A stretch of DNA of 43,358 nt. Origin: a virus. Position numbers and translations under genes: made by a program. Every line of letters begins with the position of its first letter. Within the stretch, counting starts at the first letter, position 1. The stretch covers positions 1-43,358 of the IMG/VR virus record IMGVR_UViG_3300042695_000821. The stretch is one strand, 5' to 3'. Positions 1-7,032 of this stretch are shown piece after piece. The notes below the pieces were generated by a model. That model had not been told where the DNA came from and searched no databases. It saw only the letters and a program-made list of their open reading frames with translations.

Positions 1-965
1 GCTTGTGCTGTTGTGGATGCGGGGGTTGAAAGTAGTTGAGCAGGACTTGTGGTTGGTGTTGACGGGGGTTGCATAACAAACCCTTGACCTGGAATGTTTT
101 GTATTCCGGCTGCAACTGGGGCTACTGATTGTGCTATTGCTGGAGCAGCTGATCCAGCGGCACCAAGTGCAGTTCCAAAACCTAGAAGAGATAATGCTTT
201 GCTTCCTGCTTTTGATGCCGTTCCTGTTATTGCTGCTTTTGTGCCAGTTGCTGCTTTTGTTGTGGTATCAATTGCTTTAGCGGTCATTGTAACTGGTGCT
301 GACGCTCCTCGGACTTTTGCAAGTGCTCCTAATTTTCCACCAGCAGCAACTCTGGCAACACGAGAAAGTGCTCCAGCCTTTCCTCCTCTTCTTAATGTAG
401 AAGCAAGAATAGCAGCATCGGCGGCAGTGCTCAACAATCCACCACCAGAATCCTCACCAGAACCACCCGTTCCAATTTTCTTCAAGATCTTTTCCATAAT
501 AACTTTAATGTCGATTAAAGTTTTATTTTGATCCATCTGCAAAGAAACTTGTTCTTGTTGAGCCTCAGCGGTTTCTCTTAGTTGTTCTGTCGATTGTTGG
601 GGTATTGGTGAACGAGTTTGTGCCTTTAACGACGCACTTTCATTTTGTATACCAAGTATGGTTTTTACTTTTTGGATTAAATCGTTTACAGTCTTTTTTA
701 TGTTGTTTGCTAAGTTTATGTAAATATCAAATGCCTTTTTGACAAACTTGTAATCTAATCCCTGAGTTTGTTTTTGTACCGCAGCATCCATTTTTTCTGA
801 CAGAGTAGATGACTCTGGACGGGCAATTCTTCTTCGTGATGGAGTCGTGTTTCTTTGAAAAGAAGAAACCATAGCAGTTCCAGTATTTGAGAACATTCGT
901 CCAATACCAGAAACTGCTTTAGTGTTTTGTTTACCCTCGGATGTTATTGTTGGTAGTGCTAACAT
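1..965 (-). CDS. probable tail tape-measure protein, N-terminal part (gene runs off the left edge)
   Basis: An open frame runs leftwards from ATG at 965-963 to the window edge without a stop, giving 321 complete codons. The protein begins MLALPTITSEGKQ. Residues about 60-150 are polar and helical with coiled-coil character. Residues about 165-320 are Ala/Gly-rich with hydrophobic stretches, followed by a Pro/Thr/Gln-rich segment. This composition fits a tape measure, which fills the tail tube and sets its length. The main argument is position: it lies directly downstream of gp26 and a short overlapping frame, the arrangement of tail-assembly chaperones before tape-measure genes in many tailed phages. 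Its ATG is 3 bases after the stop of the preceding cistron, suggesting coupling. No catalytic domain is visible in this part; a C-terminal lysozyme or transglycosylase cannot be judged. It could instead be another large virion protein. Confidence 0.6.
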   Translation of the reverse strand, partial: MLALPTITSEGKQNTKAVSGIGRMFSNTGTAMVSSFQRNTTPSRRRIARPESSTLSEKMDAAVQKQTQGLDYKFVKKAFDIYINLANNIKKTVNDLIQKVKTILGIQNESASLKAQTRSPIPQQSTEQLRETAEAQQEQVSLQMDQNKTLIDIKVIMEKILKKIGTGGSGEDSGGGLLSTAADAAILASTLRRGGKAGALSRVARVAAGGKLGALAKVRGASAPVTMTAKAIDTTTKAATGTKAAITGTASKAGSKALSLLGFGTALGAAGSAAPAIAQSVAPVAAGIQNIPGQGFVMQPPSTPTTSPAQLLSTPASTTAQ

Positions 966-968
966 TAG

Positions 969-1124
969 TTATTTTTTCTTTAATTGTTCTTTTCTTTTAT
1001 TTATTTCCTCTACATGTTTTATTAAAAGATTTAGATATATTTCTCGCTCCCACGGTATCATATTTTCCAATTCAGTTAGGCTGTACTTATGTTCTTGGAT
1101 TAGTATAAAGTTTGTTTTATACAT
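969..1124 (-). CDS. 51-aa downstream reading frame of a probable gp26 -1 frameshift product (tail assembly chaperone type)
   Basis: This short leftward frame has an ATG at 1124-1122 and a stop at 971-969. The protein is Lys/Glu-rich and helical, with the motif MIPWEREIYLNLL at residues 22-34. The frame is open upstream of its ATG and meets the gp26 slip site. A -1 slip would therefore add 62 residues to gp26 and give a 294-aa fusion. The frame has only a weak ribosome binding site (GGAAA very close to the ATG), which favours frameshifting over independent initiation. It ends 3 bases before the probable tape-measure start. By analogy with lambda G/GT, the fusion would bind the tape measure and tail-tube subunits during assembly. 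I recall PWERE-type short proteins next to gp26 in T4-like phages but cannot check. It might alternatively be a separate small gp51-like assembly factor. Confidence 0.65.
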   Translation of the reverse strand: MYKTNFILIQEHKYSLTELENMIPWEREIYLNLLIKHVEEINKRKEQLKKK

Positions 1125-1150
1125 GTTTTCCAAAGACTCATTCGCCAGCC

Positions 1151-1852
1151 CTAGTCGAAAAAATCAACAAATTTATCCAAAACAACCTTTACTTTCTTTT
1201 GTGAATACGGCGACATTTCTTCCGACTCATAGTATATTGAGGGCATTGTATCAAAAAATTTACTCATTTTTTCGTACATATCTTGCGTAAATTGTTCTAC
1301 AAATTCTTGTAGTTCTTTTTTAGAATAGTCTGAAGCATTATATACAGAATCTTTATCGTAAATTTTATCAATGCAATTTACTATGATATTGAATCCATTT
1401 TCTACCAACGGTTTAGATGGATCTACTGATAGAATTGCTCGCATGTTTGGGTACTTCATTTCCACAAACAAAGAATCTGATAATTTTAATCTTTTTTCGT
1501 GTTTTGTTGATCTTTTTACTATAACTTTATTTAAATCTACATTTACTTCAAATTTTTTATTTGTATCTGGATCAATAACATTCACTTTGATTACTTCACC
1601 TATTGATTTTTCTCTTAATTTTAGAAAAATATATTCAATATCAAATGATGGTAATTCTTCAATATCTACTTTATCGATCAAACAATTTGTTATAACTTGA
1701 TCCATTGCTTGCAGAATCTGATCATTGTCTTTAGATTCTGCGGCAATTAGAAGAATTTTTTCTTCCTTTACTAAGAATGGTCTATATCTTACTTTTTGAC
1801 CATTTGATGGTAATTTCATTTCAAAGGTTGCAACGTCAATTTTTGGTAACAT
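1151..1852 (-). CDS. 26: T4 gp26-like baseplate hub / tail assembly protein
   Basis: This 233-aa protein is close to the length of T4 gp26 (about 208 aa). The N-terminus carries the family signature: an LPS-G-KVRYRPF segment followed by VKEEKILLIAAESKD at about residues 28-42. The rest is mixed helix and strand with no membrane segment or enzyme motif. In T4, gp26 takes part in baseplate hub assembly and is not clearly a major virion component. A good ribosome binding site (AAGGAG, 8 bases from the ATG) supports the start, and it overlaps the stop of the upstream tail-tube gene. The C-terminal end holds a slippery heptamer leading into the next frame, so part of the translation is probably extended to 294 aa. 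The family assignment is fairly secure; the chaperone role is inferred. Confidence 0.8.
   Translation of the reverse strand: MLPKIDVATFEMKLPSNGQKVRYRPFLVKEEKILLIAAESKDNDQILQAMDQVITNCLIDKVDIEELPSFDIEYIFLKLREKSIGEVIKVNVIDPDTNKKFEVNVDLNKVIVKRSTKHEKRLKLSDSLFVEMKYPNMRAILSVDPSKPLVENGFNIIVNCIDKIYDKDSVYNASDYSKKELQEFVEQFTQDMYEKMSKFFDTMPSIYYESEEMSPYSQKKVKVVLDKFVDFFD
1157..1163 (-). other. -1 ribosomal slippery heptamer T TTT TTC at the end of gp26
   Basis: On the minus strand the last gp26 codons are GAT TTT TTC GAC TAG. This puts the heptamer T TTT TTC in exactly the X XXY YYZ register, two codons before the stop. A -1 slip continues with CGA CTA GGG CTG into the open 51-aa frame. Only a weak stem (GACT with AGTC) is visible just downstream, so no strong stimulatory structure is claimed. 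Confidence 0.65.
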
Positions 1853-1864
1853 TATTTAATCTCC

Positions 1865-2392
1865 TTAGCGATTATTCGATTTTGTAAATTCTGCATCTTG
1901 ATATGAGAAAGTGACAGTTTGTTTTAAATATGAATCTCTGTCATCAAAAGACAATTGAGCGGCGTCTATGTTTGTTATTAATACTCTATTGAGTCTAACT
2001 GCATATAGTGTATTGCTTGCAGAATCCATAGCAACTATGTTTAAAGTGCCCCATAAATTATTTACATATTCTACAAAATAATCAGATTGACTTTTGGGAC
2101 TTGCTTTTTCCATAAATGCATACAAATCTGCCGTGGGGTTTCCAGCACCATCCAATCTGAAAGTGATATTGCATGTTTGTGCCGGTAATTTAGCATATGG
2201 GATTTTAATTATGGGTTGTGTGTTATATTGAAAATCGGCAGTACCAAGAGCGAGTGCAGGAAATTCAACAGATTCTACTAAAATTTGATATGCGCTTAAT
2301 GAAGTTCCTGGCAGAAAAATATCTACAGAAAATCTGTTTGGACGCACCAAACCGGTTATTGCTCTTAAACTACTGGCTACATCTGATGCCAT
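1865..2392 (-). CDS. tail-tube-fold protein (gp19/gp54-like, probably baseplate tube initiator)
   Basis: This 175-aa protein is close in length to T4 tail tube gp19 (163 aa). It shows the expected pattern: an RPNRFSVDI start of the first beta strand (about residues 17-25), a VESVEFPAL stretch, a central strand with CNITFRLD and a following helix with FMEKA. It closes with alternating strands ending in LKQTVTFSYQDAEF. Such proteins form hexameric rings that stack into the inner tube, or that start the tube on the baseplate. Its place beside gp26 and the tape measure, away from any sheath gene, suggests an initiator (gp54-like) rather than the major tube subunit. It starts within the stop of the upstream gene (TAATG overlap), so translation is probably coupled. 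The fold is likely; the exact T4 counterpart is uncertain. Confidence 0.6.
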   Translation of the reverse strand: MASDVASSLRAITGLVRPNRFSVDIFLPGTSLSAYQILVESVEFPALALGTADFQYNTQPIIKIPYAKLPAQTCNITFRLDGAGNPTADLYAFMEKASPKSQSDYFVEYVNNLWGTLNIVAMDSASNTLYAVRLNRVLITNIDAAQLSFDDRDSYLKQTVTFSYQDAEFTKSNNR

Positions 2393-2961
2393 TAAGATAC
2401 TTCCTTGCGTATTTCAGAATACAAATTTGCTGGATTTACTCCCTTAAAAACTGGAAGAAACGCAAAATTTGTCCATTCTTCTGGTGTTGTTATTTTAGGT
2501 TTACCCATTATGTTTTTTGGTAAATAATTGTTAAAAACTGTGCCATAATATTTAGCAAATATTTTCTTATTCAACAAGGACAAAATTTTAACTCTTACCT
2601 TTTGGGGATCTCTTTCGTTGTAATTATACAAAAGATTATTCATCAGTAGAATCATTTTAAATCTATCCATTGGTGGTATATAATGCAAATTTATTCCAGA
2701 AAACATCGATCCAGATATGCCTGTTACTATCACTAAAGGATAACGATCAAATATCCTATCCTTAGATTTGGGTATATAACGAAAAAGTAAAACCTGTCCA
2801 GTTAATTTTCTTTTTAGATTTTTAGAAGGATCTAGAAGAAATTGCTTATAGTCATCGGGTTTTCCTTTTTGGGATTTGTTTATTCCCCGCATACTATCCC
2901 TCAACCACGATATTGCGGTTTGTGGGTTACGATTCGGATTCTGGGGGTTCTTCTTTTCCAA
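2392..2961 (-). CDS. conserved phage protein, candidate gp2-like DNA-end protector
   Basis: The longest frame is 189 codons from a TTG at 2961 that overlaps gp4 by 35 bases. An internal ATG at 2892-2890 would give 166 aa and is preceded by GAGGGA at usable spacing. I report the longer frame because its SWLRDSMRG segment (about residues 18-26) resembles the start of homologues as I remember them. The protein is basic. Its core, LLFRYIPKSKDRIFDRYPLV followed by SGINLHYIPP, resembles a family next to gp4 in T4-like cyanophages that I recall being labelled DNA end protector. In T4, gp2 protects packaged DNA ends from RecBCD, and genes 2 and 4 are neighbours. No nuclease or membrane motif is visible. 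The assignment rests on memory and position and is tentative. Confidence 0.5.
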   Translation of the reverse strand: MEKKNPQNPNRNPQTAISWLRDSMRGINKSQKGKPDDYKQFLLDPSKNLKRKLTGQVLLFRYIPKSKDRIFDRYPLVIVTGISGSMFSGINLHYIPPMDRFKMILLMNNLLYNYNERDPQKVRVKILSLLNKKIFAKYYGTVFNNYLPKNIMGKPKITTPEEWTNFAFLPVFKGVNPANLYSEIRKEVS

Positions 2962-3388
2962 AAAGTTCTTTTTCTGTTATTATTTTAAATTTCCAGTTTC
3001 TTTTATTAGCAAATTCTTCCGCAAAAGCCCATTTTGATTTATTTATTTGCCATTCAACAACTTCCTGTAAGTAACCTTTAGTTATTTTCTTTTTCTTTGC
3101 GGGTTCTTGACACTTTCTATGGGGTTTTATTTCTACCATATATGTCTGCACAGAGCCGTCTTTTTCTTTAACCTGTATAACAAAATCCACAAAATAACGG
3201 TGATAACGCTTATCTACAGGAGAAAGATATGGTATTGGTAGTTCTTCAGAAGCCCAATTTATTATGTTTTCCGTATTATCACAAAATGTCATAAATTTAC
3301 GTTCCCACAGAGAACGGTACACAATATTATTGGGATCTCCCTTGTACTTAGAGGGATTCTTTGGCTTAAATCTTCCTTTATACGACAT
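2927..3388 (-). CDS. 4: T4 gp4-like head completion protein (nuclease-fold)
   Basis: This 153-aa protein matches T4 gp4 (about 150 aa) in length and in its opening, KGRFKPKNPSKYKGDPNNIVYRS. It carries the pattern of a TnsA-type PD-(D/E)xK nuclease: Glu29 in LWERKF, Asp68 in YFVDFVI, and Glu86-x-Lys88 in VEIKPH. The residues between are consistent with a small alpha/beta nuclease core. In T4, gp4 is needed to complete filled heads before tail joining. Whether it cleaves DNA in this phage is inferred from the motif. It is the first gene of the leftward block, with its ATG at 3388-3386. No convincing ribosome binding site precedes it, and the neighbouring rightward gene starts only 30 bases away. 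Its 3' end overlaps the next gene. Confidence 0.85.
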   Translation of the reverse strand: MSYKGRFKPKNPSKYKGDPNNIVYRSLWERKFMTFCDNTENIINWASEELPIPYLSPVDKRYHRYFVDFVIQVKEKDGSVQTYMVEIKPHRKCQEPAKKKKITKGYLQEVVEWQINKSKWAFAEEFANKRNWKFKIITEKELFGKEEPPESES

Positions 3389-3418
3389 ACATAGTATTTA
3401 GAAAAGGATTAATACTAC
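3389..3418. promoter_or_regulatory. 30-bp divergent junction between the leftward and rightward structural operons
   Basis: This is the only place where gene direction changes. It must hold the 5' signals of both blocks unless promoters lie inside the flanking genes. On the plus strand AAAAGGA (3402-3408) is a ribosome binding site 10 bases before the rightward ATG. On the minus strand TCTAAATA (3394-3401) differs by one base from the T4 late box TATAAATA and lies 5 bases before the gp4 ATG, which itself has no clear ribosome binding site. No sigma70-type pair was seen. Confidence 0.35.
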
Positions 3419-4150
3419 ATGGCAACCAATGTAAATTTAGTACCAACCGATGTTCGTCAAGGTAATTTTGACAGCAATATGATGTATTCCAATATACAAA
3501 TACTGGAAAACGAAATAGGTGCAGGTAATACCGCAGCAACAATAGCAAACTATTATTTGCAATTACCAAAAGAACTAAGTGATTTGTATAGTGCAGATTG
3601 GCAACAAGAAGAATTAGGTGCGGACTTTTTAAATAGATTAGCAATGCGGGTTGCCGGTACTCAAGGACCAGATGTAGATGCAGGAACACTTGGAGATGCT
3701 GGTTTAGAGTTGATGGAAAAAATAGGTATTGGTGGATTTGCAAAAGATATTGGTAGACGAAATGGTACTGTAAAAAATCCATTAAATACTTTATTGTTTA
3801 GAAATGCAAATTTGCGTCAGTTCCAAATGACTTGGGATTTTATGCCAATTGATAAAACATTTGCTCAAAAATATAGTGATCTATTAAAACAATTAAGAAG
3901 TGGAATGCATCCGAGTGTTGGTGGCGTTGGTTATTCAACACCAAAGGTTTTTAAACTCAAAATTGTTGTTGCTCAAAAAACAATTTTTGCTACAGATTTG
4001 TGTGCGCTAACAAATATAACCTATAATCCTTTCGGTTCCGGTTTACCTGCATTCCATAAAGATGGTGAACCAGTACACTCTACGTTGACTTTAGAATTTC
4101 AAGAACTTCTTCCCCTCACCAGAGAAAAAGTGGAAGAACTTTACAAGTAA
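3419..4150 (+). CDS. 48: baseplate tail tube cap, gp48/gp54-like
   Basis: This 243-aa protein is shorter than T4 gp48 (about 364 aa). The diagnostic part is the second half: a NPLNTLLFRNANLRQF segment (about residues 120-135), then TWDFMPIDKTFAQ, a helix with LLKQLRSGMHPS, and a C-terminal strand set ending LTLEFQELLPLTREKVEE. In T4, gp48 and gp54 sit on top of the hub and start tube growth. The N-terminal third is Asn/Ala/Gly-rich and helical, less conserved, and probably contacts other baseplate parts. AAAAGGA 10 bases upstream supports the start. It is the first gene of the rightward baseplate block, 9 bases before gp53. The choice between gp48 and gp54 is less certain than the family. Confidence 0.7.
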   Translation: MATNVNLVPTDVRQGNFDSNMMYSNIQILENEIGAGNTAATIANYYLQLPKELSDLYSADWQQEELGADFLNRLAMRVAGTQGPDVDAGTLGDAGLELMEKIGIGGFAKDIGRRNGTVKNPLNTLLFRNANLRQFQMTWDFMPIDKTFAQKYSDLLKQLRSGMHPSVGGVGYSTPKVFKLKIVVAQKTIFATDLCALTNITYNPFGSGLPAFHKDGEPVHSTLTLEFQELLPLTREKVEELYK

Positions 4151-4159
4151 AGGTCATAA

Positions 4160-4894
4160 ATGTATTTTAATAAATTGGGAACAACACAATATGGCGATGT
4201 AACAATTCCAGACATATTCAAAAGAATTGTTTCACTTTCCTCTGAGTTTAATAAAAGTGATTTAGTTGAACAATATGAAATTTCAGAGGGAGAAACACCC
4301 GAAAGTTTATCCTTCTCATATTATGGTAAAGTTGATTATTATTGGGTAATATTAATAACAAATAATATAAAGAGTAGATTCTTTGATTGGCCAATGGCTT
4401 CAACAGAATTGGGTTCTTATATTGAAGCAAAATATGGAAACAAAAGTGCTTTGTTCTTTGAGGATACATCTTTGTTGGGATTTAGTAATTTTGGTGAAGT
4501 AAAATACGTCACAAAAGATAGTTACAAATTTAAAGTATTTGAATCGGATAGAAACTTAAATAAATTAGTAACAGAAAAAATATCACCATCTCAACTTTTG
4601 CAAGAATCTGTAATAAATTTGTTGGATAAAGACGAAAATGTTTTAACAGGTAAAGAAGTACAAAGAGTAGTTTATGAAAATGAAACAGCATTACATCATA
4701 TAAATTCTCCCTCTGATTCTCGTTTGCTGTTGAATGGTTACATCAACAGTAACACTGGAACTAATAATATTTTTGTTTCAAACGCAGATTATGAAACCGC
4801 AGAAAACGAAAAACGAAGAAACATTTTCTTAATTAGACCACAATATATTACGACTTTTGTTAGTAATTTTAAATCACTCGCACAGGTAGATTGA
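4160..4894 (+). CDS. 53: baseplate wedge protein gp53-like
   Basis: This protein is 244 aa, against about 196 aa in T4 gp53. The N-terminal half has the family features: a YFNKLG-QYG opening and a segment with YEISEGETPESLSFSYYGKVDYYWVIL (about residues 39-65). That segment resembles the LysM-like stretch of gp53 and is followed by DWPMASTELGSYI. In T4, gp53 clamps neighbouring wedges together and drives closure of the hexameric baseplate. The C-terminal half is charged and less conserved. AAAGGT 6 bases before the ATG supports the start. The next gene starts 1 base after this stop, so coupling is likely. No membrane or catalytic motif is seen. Confidence 0.8.
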   Translation: MYFNKLGTTQYGDVTIPDIFKRIVSLSSEFNKSDLVEQYEISEGETPESLSFSYYGKVDYYWVILITNNIKSRFFDWPMASTELGSYIEAKYGNKSALFFEDTSLLGFSNFGEVKYVTKDSYKFKVFESDRNLNKLVTEKISPSQLLQESVINLLDKDENVLTGKEVQRVVYENETALHHINSPSDSRLLLNGYINSNTGTNNIFVSNADYETAENEKRRNIFLIRPQYITTFVSNFKSLAQVD

Positions 4895-4895
4895 A

Positions 4896-6191
4896 ATGAT
4901 TAATAGCGTTCTACTAACAAATAAACCTACTATAACTTTAAACGGTATTGATATTACCGAAATAGTAACAGGTTTAACTATAACTGAGAGTCTTTTTGAT
5001 CCAGTTTTGAGGGGTCATTTGACTACTCTTAATACGGCCAGCGCAAATCTATACCAAAGAACAGGTTCGCTTGGAGCATTATCTCCTATTGATTTTTCCA
5101 TTAATAGTCTGTTTAAAGGAAATACAGAAAAAACTATAAAAACTAAAGACATGTTTGTGTATAAGATAATGCCAGGATCAGAAATACCAGGCACAACTAA
5201 TACTGAAATCATGTGTTATTTTGCCACTAAACCATTGTTTGTCAACAATAGCAGAATGATATCAAAATACTATGATGATACCATATCAAACATGGTAAAA
5301 TCTTTTTGTAAAGAAATTGATATACAATGTGATATCCAAGAAACTGAAGGAAAAGTCAAAAGAGTATTCACATACGATTCACCATTTTCCCATATAATTT
5401 TATTGTCCAAACAAGCAAGATCTAAAGAAAATCCAAAAAACGTAGATTACGTATTTTATCAAGACATAGACAATAAACACCATTTTATTACTATATCTAA
5501 ATTTAAAGAAAAAGAAGTAAAATGGAAATATAAAGTATTACAACCACATCCCGAATTAACTACAGAAGAGGCAAAATATAGTGTAATTCGTCATAGTGGT
5601 GAGGGGTTTTCTCCTTTCGAAAATGCTTTAGAAGGATTATATTCTTCTGAAATTGTTTCATTTGATAGTACTACCGGAGATTACTTCTCAAAAACCCATG
5701 TTTATGATAAAAACAAATATAGTACCATTTCAAATAAAGCCATAATTAACGTAGAAAAAGAATCAGAATTTAAAAAAATAGCAAACAGTGCTGTTGCAGT
5801 ACGAAGATTTAATAAGCAAAGATTTTTACACGATTGTTCAGAAGAACCGGCAGGACAAGATGGTGTTGGTTTACAAGACGATTGGGCTGGAAATCGAATG
5901 GGTTCCATGCAGCAAATGGACCAAATTGTAATGTATTTAAATGTACCCGGTAATAGTGAAATGAAAGTTGGAGATTTAATAGAAGTTCGCAAGATGCTGA
6001 ATGAAGCATATATTGAACAATCCGGAGTTCAGATGCAAGAGAAAGATGTATTTTTGACTGGCAAATTTTTAATTACAGCAATATCACATGATATCAGTTT
6101 AAAAAGTGGTGGAACTGCTGGTACTCCATCTTCAACATATACGATGCGTATAAAGGCAGTAAAAGATTCTAAAGGAGATGAATATGCCTAA
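4896..6191 (+). CDS. 27: baseplate central hub protein gp27-like
   Basis: This 431-aa protein is near the length of T4 gp27 (391 aa). It opens with a predicted beta-rich domain (PTITLNGIDITEIVTGLTI, residues 10-28) typical of hub proteins related to the VgrG/gpD fold. A helical part (SNMVKSFCKEIDIQ), strands with DYVFYQDID-HHFITISKF, and a C-terminal domain with LNVPGNSEMKVGDLIEV and ISHDISL follow. In T4, trimeric gp27 forms the torus that joins the sixfold baseplate to the threefold gp5 spike. The next gene is the gp5 OB domain, the same order as in the T4 hub complex. Its stop overlaps the start of gp5 by 8 bases. Confidence 0.75.
   Translation: MINSVLLTNKPTITLNGIDITEIVTGLTITESLFDPVLRGHLTTLNTASANLYQRTGSLGALSPIDFSINSLFKGNTEKTIKTKDMFVYKIMPGSEIPGTTNTEIMCYFATKPLFVNNSRMISKYYDDTISNMVKSFCKEIDIQCDIQETEGKVKRVFTYDSPFSHIILLSKQARSKENPKNVDYVFYQDIDNKHHFITISKFKEKEVKWKYKVLQPHPELTTEEAKYSVIRHSGEGFSPFENALEGLYSSEIVSFDSTTGDYFSKTHVYDKNKYSTISNKAIINVEKESEFKKIANSAVAVRRFNKQRFLHDCSEEPAGQDGVGLQDDWAGNRMGSMQQMDQIVMYLNVPGNSEMKVGDLIEVRKMLNEAYIEQSGVQMQEKDVFLTGKFLITAISHDISLKSGGTAGTPSSTYTMRIKAVKDSKGDEYA
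6172..6177 (+). promoter_or_regulatory. ribosome binding site that fixes the gp5 start at 6184
   Basis: AAGGAG at 6172-6177 abuts an ATG at 6178, leaving no spacer, but lies 6 bases before the in-frame ATG at 6184. The second ATG is therefore the likely start, trimming two residues from the longest frame. Confidence 0.75.
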
Positions 6192-7032
6192 TAATCATTT
6201 GGGTGATCCTACATTTAGGTGGTGGTGGGGTTGTGTTGAAGATAGAATGGACCCATTACAAAAGGGAAGAGTTCGAGTCAGAATACACGGTTATCATAGT
6301 CCATTTAAAAAAGATATTCCAACTGAGGGTTTGCCTTGGGCCGAAGTAATACAACCAGCCACAACGGGAAATTCACCGCAAGCGACAGCGGTAGGATTGC
6401 ATGAAGGATTATGGGTATTTGGATTCTTTAAAGATGGTGTTGAATGTCAACAACCAGTAGTTGTTGGATGGTTGCCAACTTTACCGGAAGAACCCCCAAA
6501 GGAAGAAACCAAAGGTATTGATACTCTCCAACAAAAAGATACAGAATCTGAAACTTTCCAAAAAAATTATGGTGATGGATTCCGTGATCCAAGAAAACAA
6601 GAAGATCTTAAAAAATATCCATCAAAAGAAGTAAAAAGAAATTATCCACTTGGAAATCAAGAATCTTCTGAAAAACGTGGTGTTCAACTAGAAGAATTAG
6701 AACCTAAAAAACAAACTGATCGTTTGGGTAGAGCAATAACGATAAACGATAAAACAAAAATAAAAGAAACAATAATAGAATTAAAAAAAACACCACGACC
6801 AGAAGGATTGCTGGACTCGGCACCAATCGCAGATATTGATATTGAGGAGTATTTTGAATGTGGTGTGGTGAATAAAAGTGAAGCAAATAAAGGTACATTG
6901 AGTGGGTTGGGTTCTGGAAATAATTCATTTAAAAGCAGTATAGAGGCTTCCAAATTTGACAACTGGAAATTGACAAAAGAAAAACCATTAAATTCTTCCA
7001 ACAAAGAAATATTAGGATGTAATGACTCATGA
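6184..7032 (+). CDS. 5: gp5-like spike/hub protein, OB-fold part without lysozyme
   Basis: From the preferred ATG the protein is 282 aa. Residues about 9-105 form the gp5/VgrG-type OB fold: FRWWWGCVEDRMDPLQKGRV, RVRIHGYH, GLPWAEVIQP, then GLWVFGFFKDG and QQPVVVGWLP. After residue about 110 the sequence is a charged, low-complexity linker rich in Lys, Glu and Pro. In T4, gp5 (575 aa) has an OB fold, a lysozyme domain and a beta-helix in one chain that is later cleaved. Here the OB part is its own gene, the beta-helix is encoded by the next gene, and no T4-lysozyme-like domain is seen in either. The OB fold would sit in the gp27 torus. The overlap with the next gene is 4 bases (ATGA), which would give linked synthesis. 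Confidence 0.75.
   Translation: MPNNHLGDPTFRWWWGCVEDRMDPLQKGRVRVRIHGYHSPFKKDIPTEGLPWAEVIQPATTGNSPQATAVGLHEGLWVFGFFKDGVECQQPVVVGWLPTLPEEPPKEETKGIDTLQQKDTESETFQKNYGDGFRDPRKQEDLKKYPSKEVKRNYPLGNQESSEKRGVQLEELEPKKQTDRLGRAITINDKTKIKETIIELKKTPRPEGLLDSAPIADIDIEEYFECGVVNKSEANKGTLSGLGSGNNSFKSSIEASKFDNWKLTKEKPLNSSNKEILGCNDS

Noticed and set aside
94-531. Rightward 145-codon open frame, Ala/Pro-rich
   Set aside because: It is the antisense of the Ala/Gly-rich probable tape-measure gene; no ribosome binding site and typical shadow composition.
922-1290. Rightward 122-codon open frame
   Set aside because: It lies opposite the gp26 end, the frameshift cistron and the tape-measure start, all of which have better family support.
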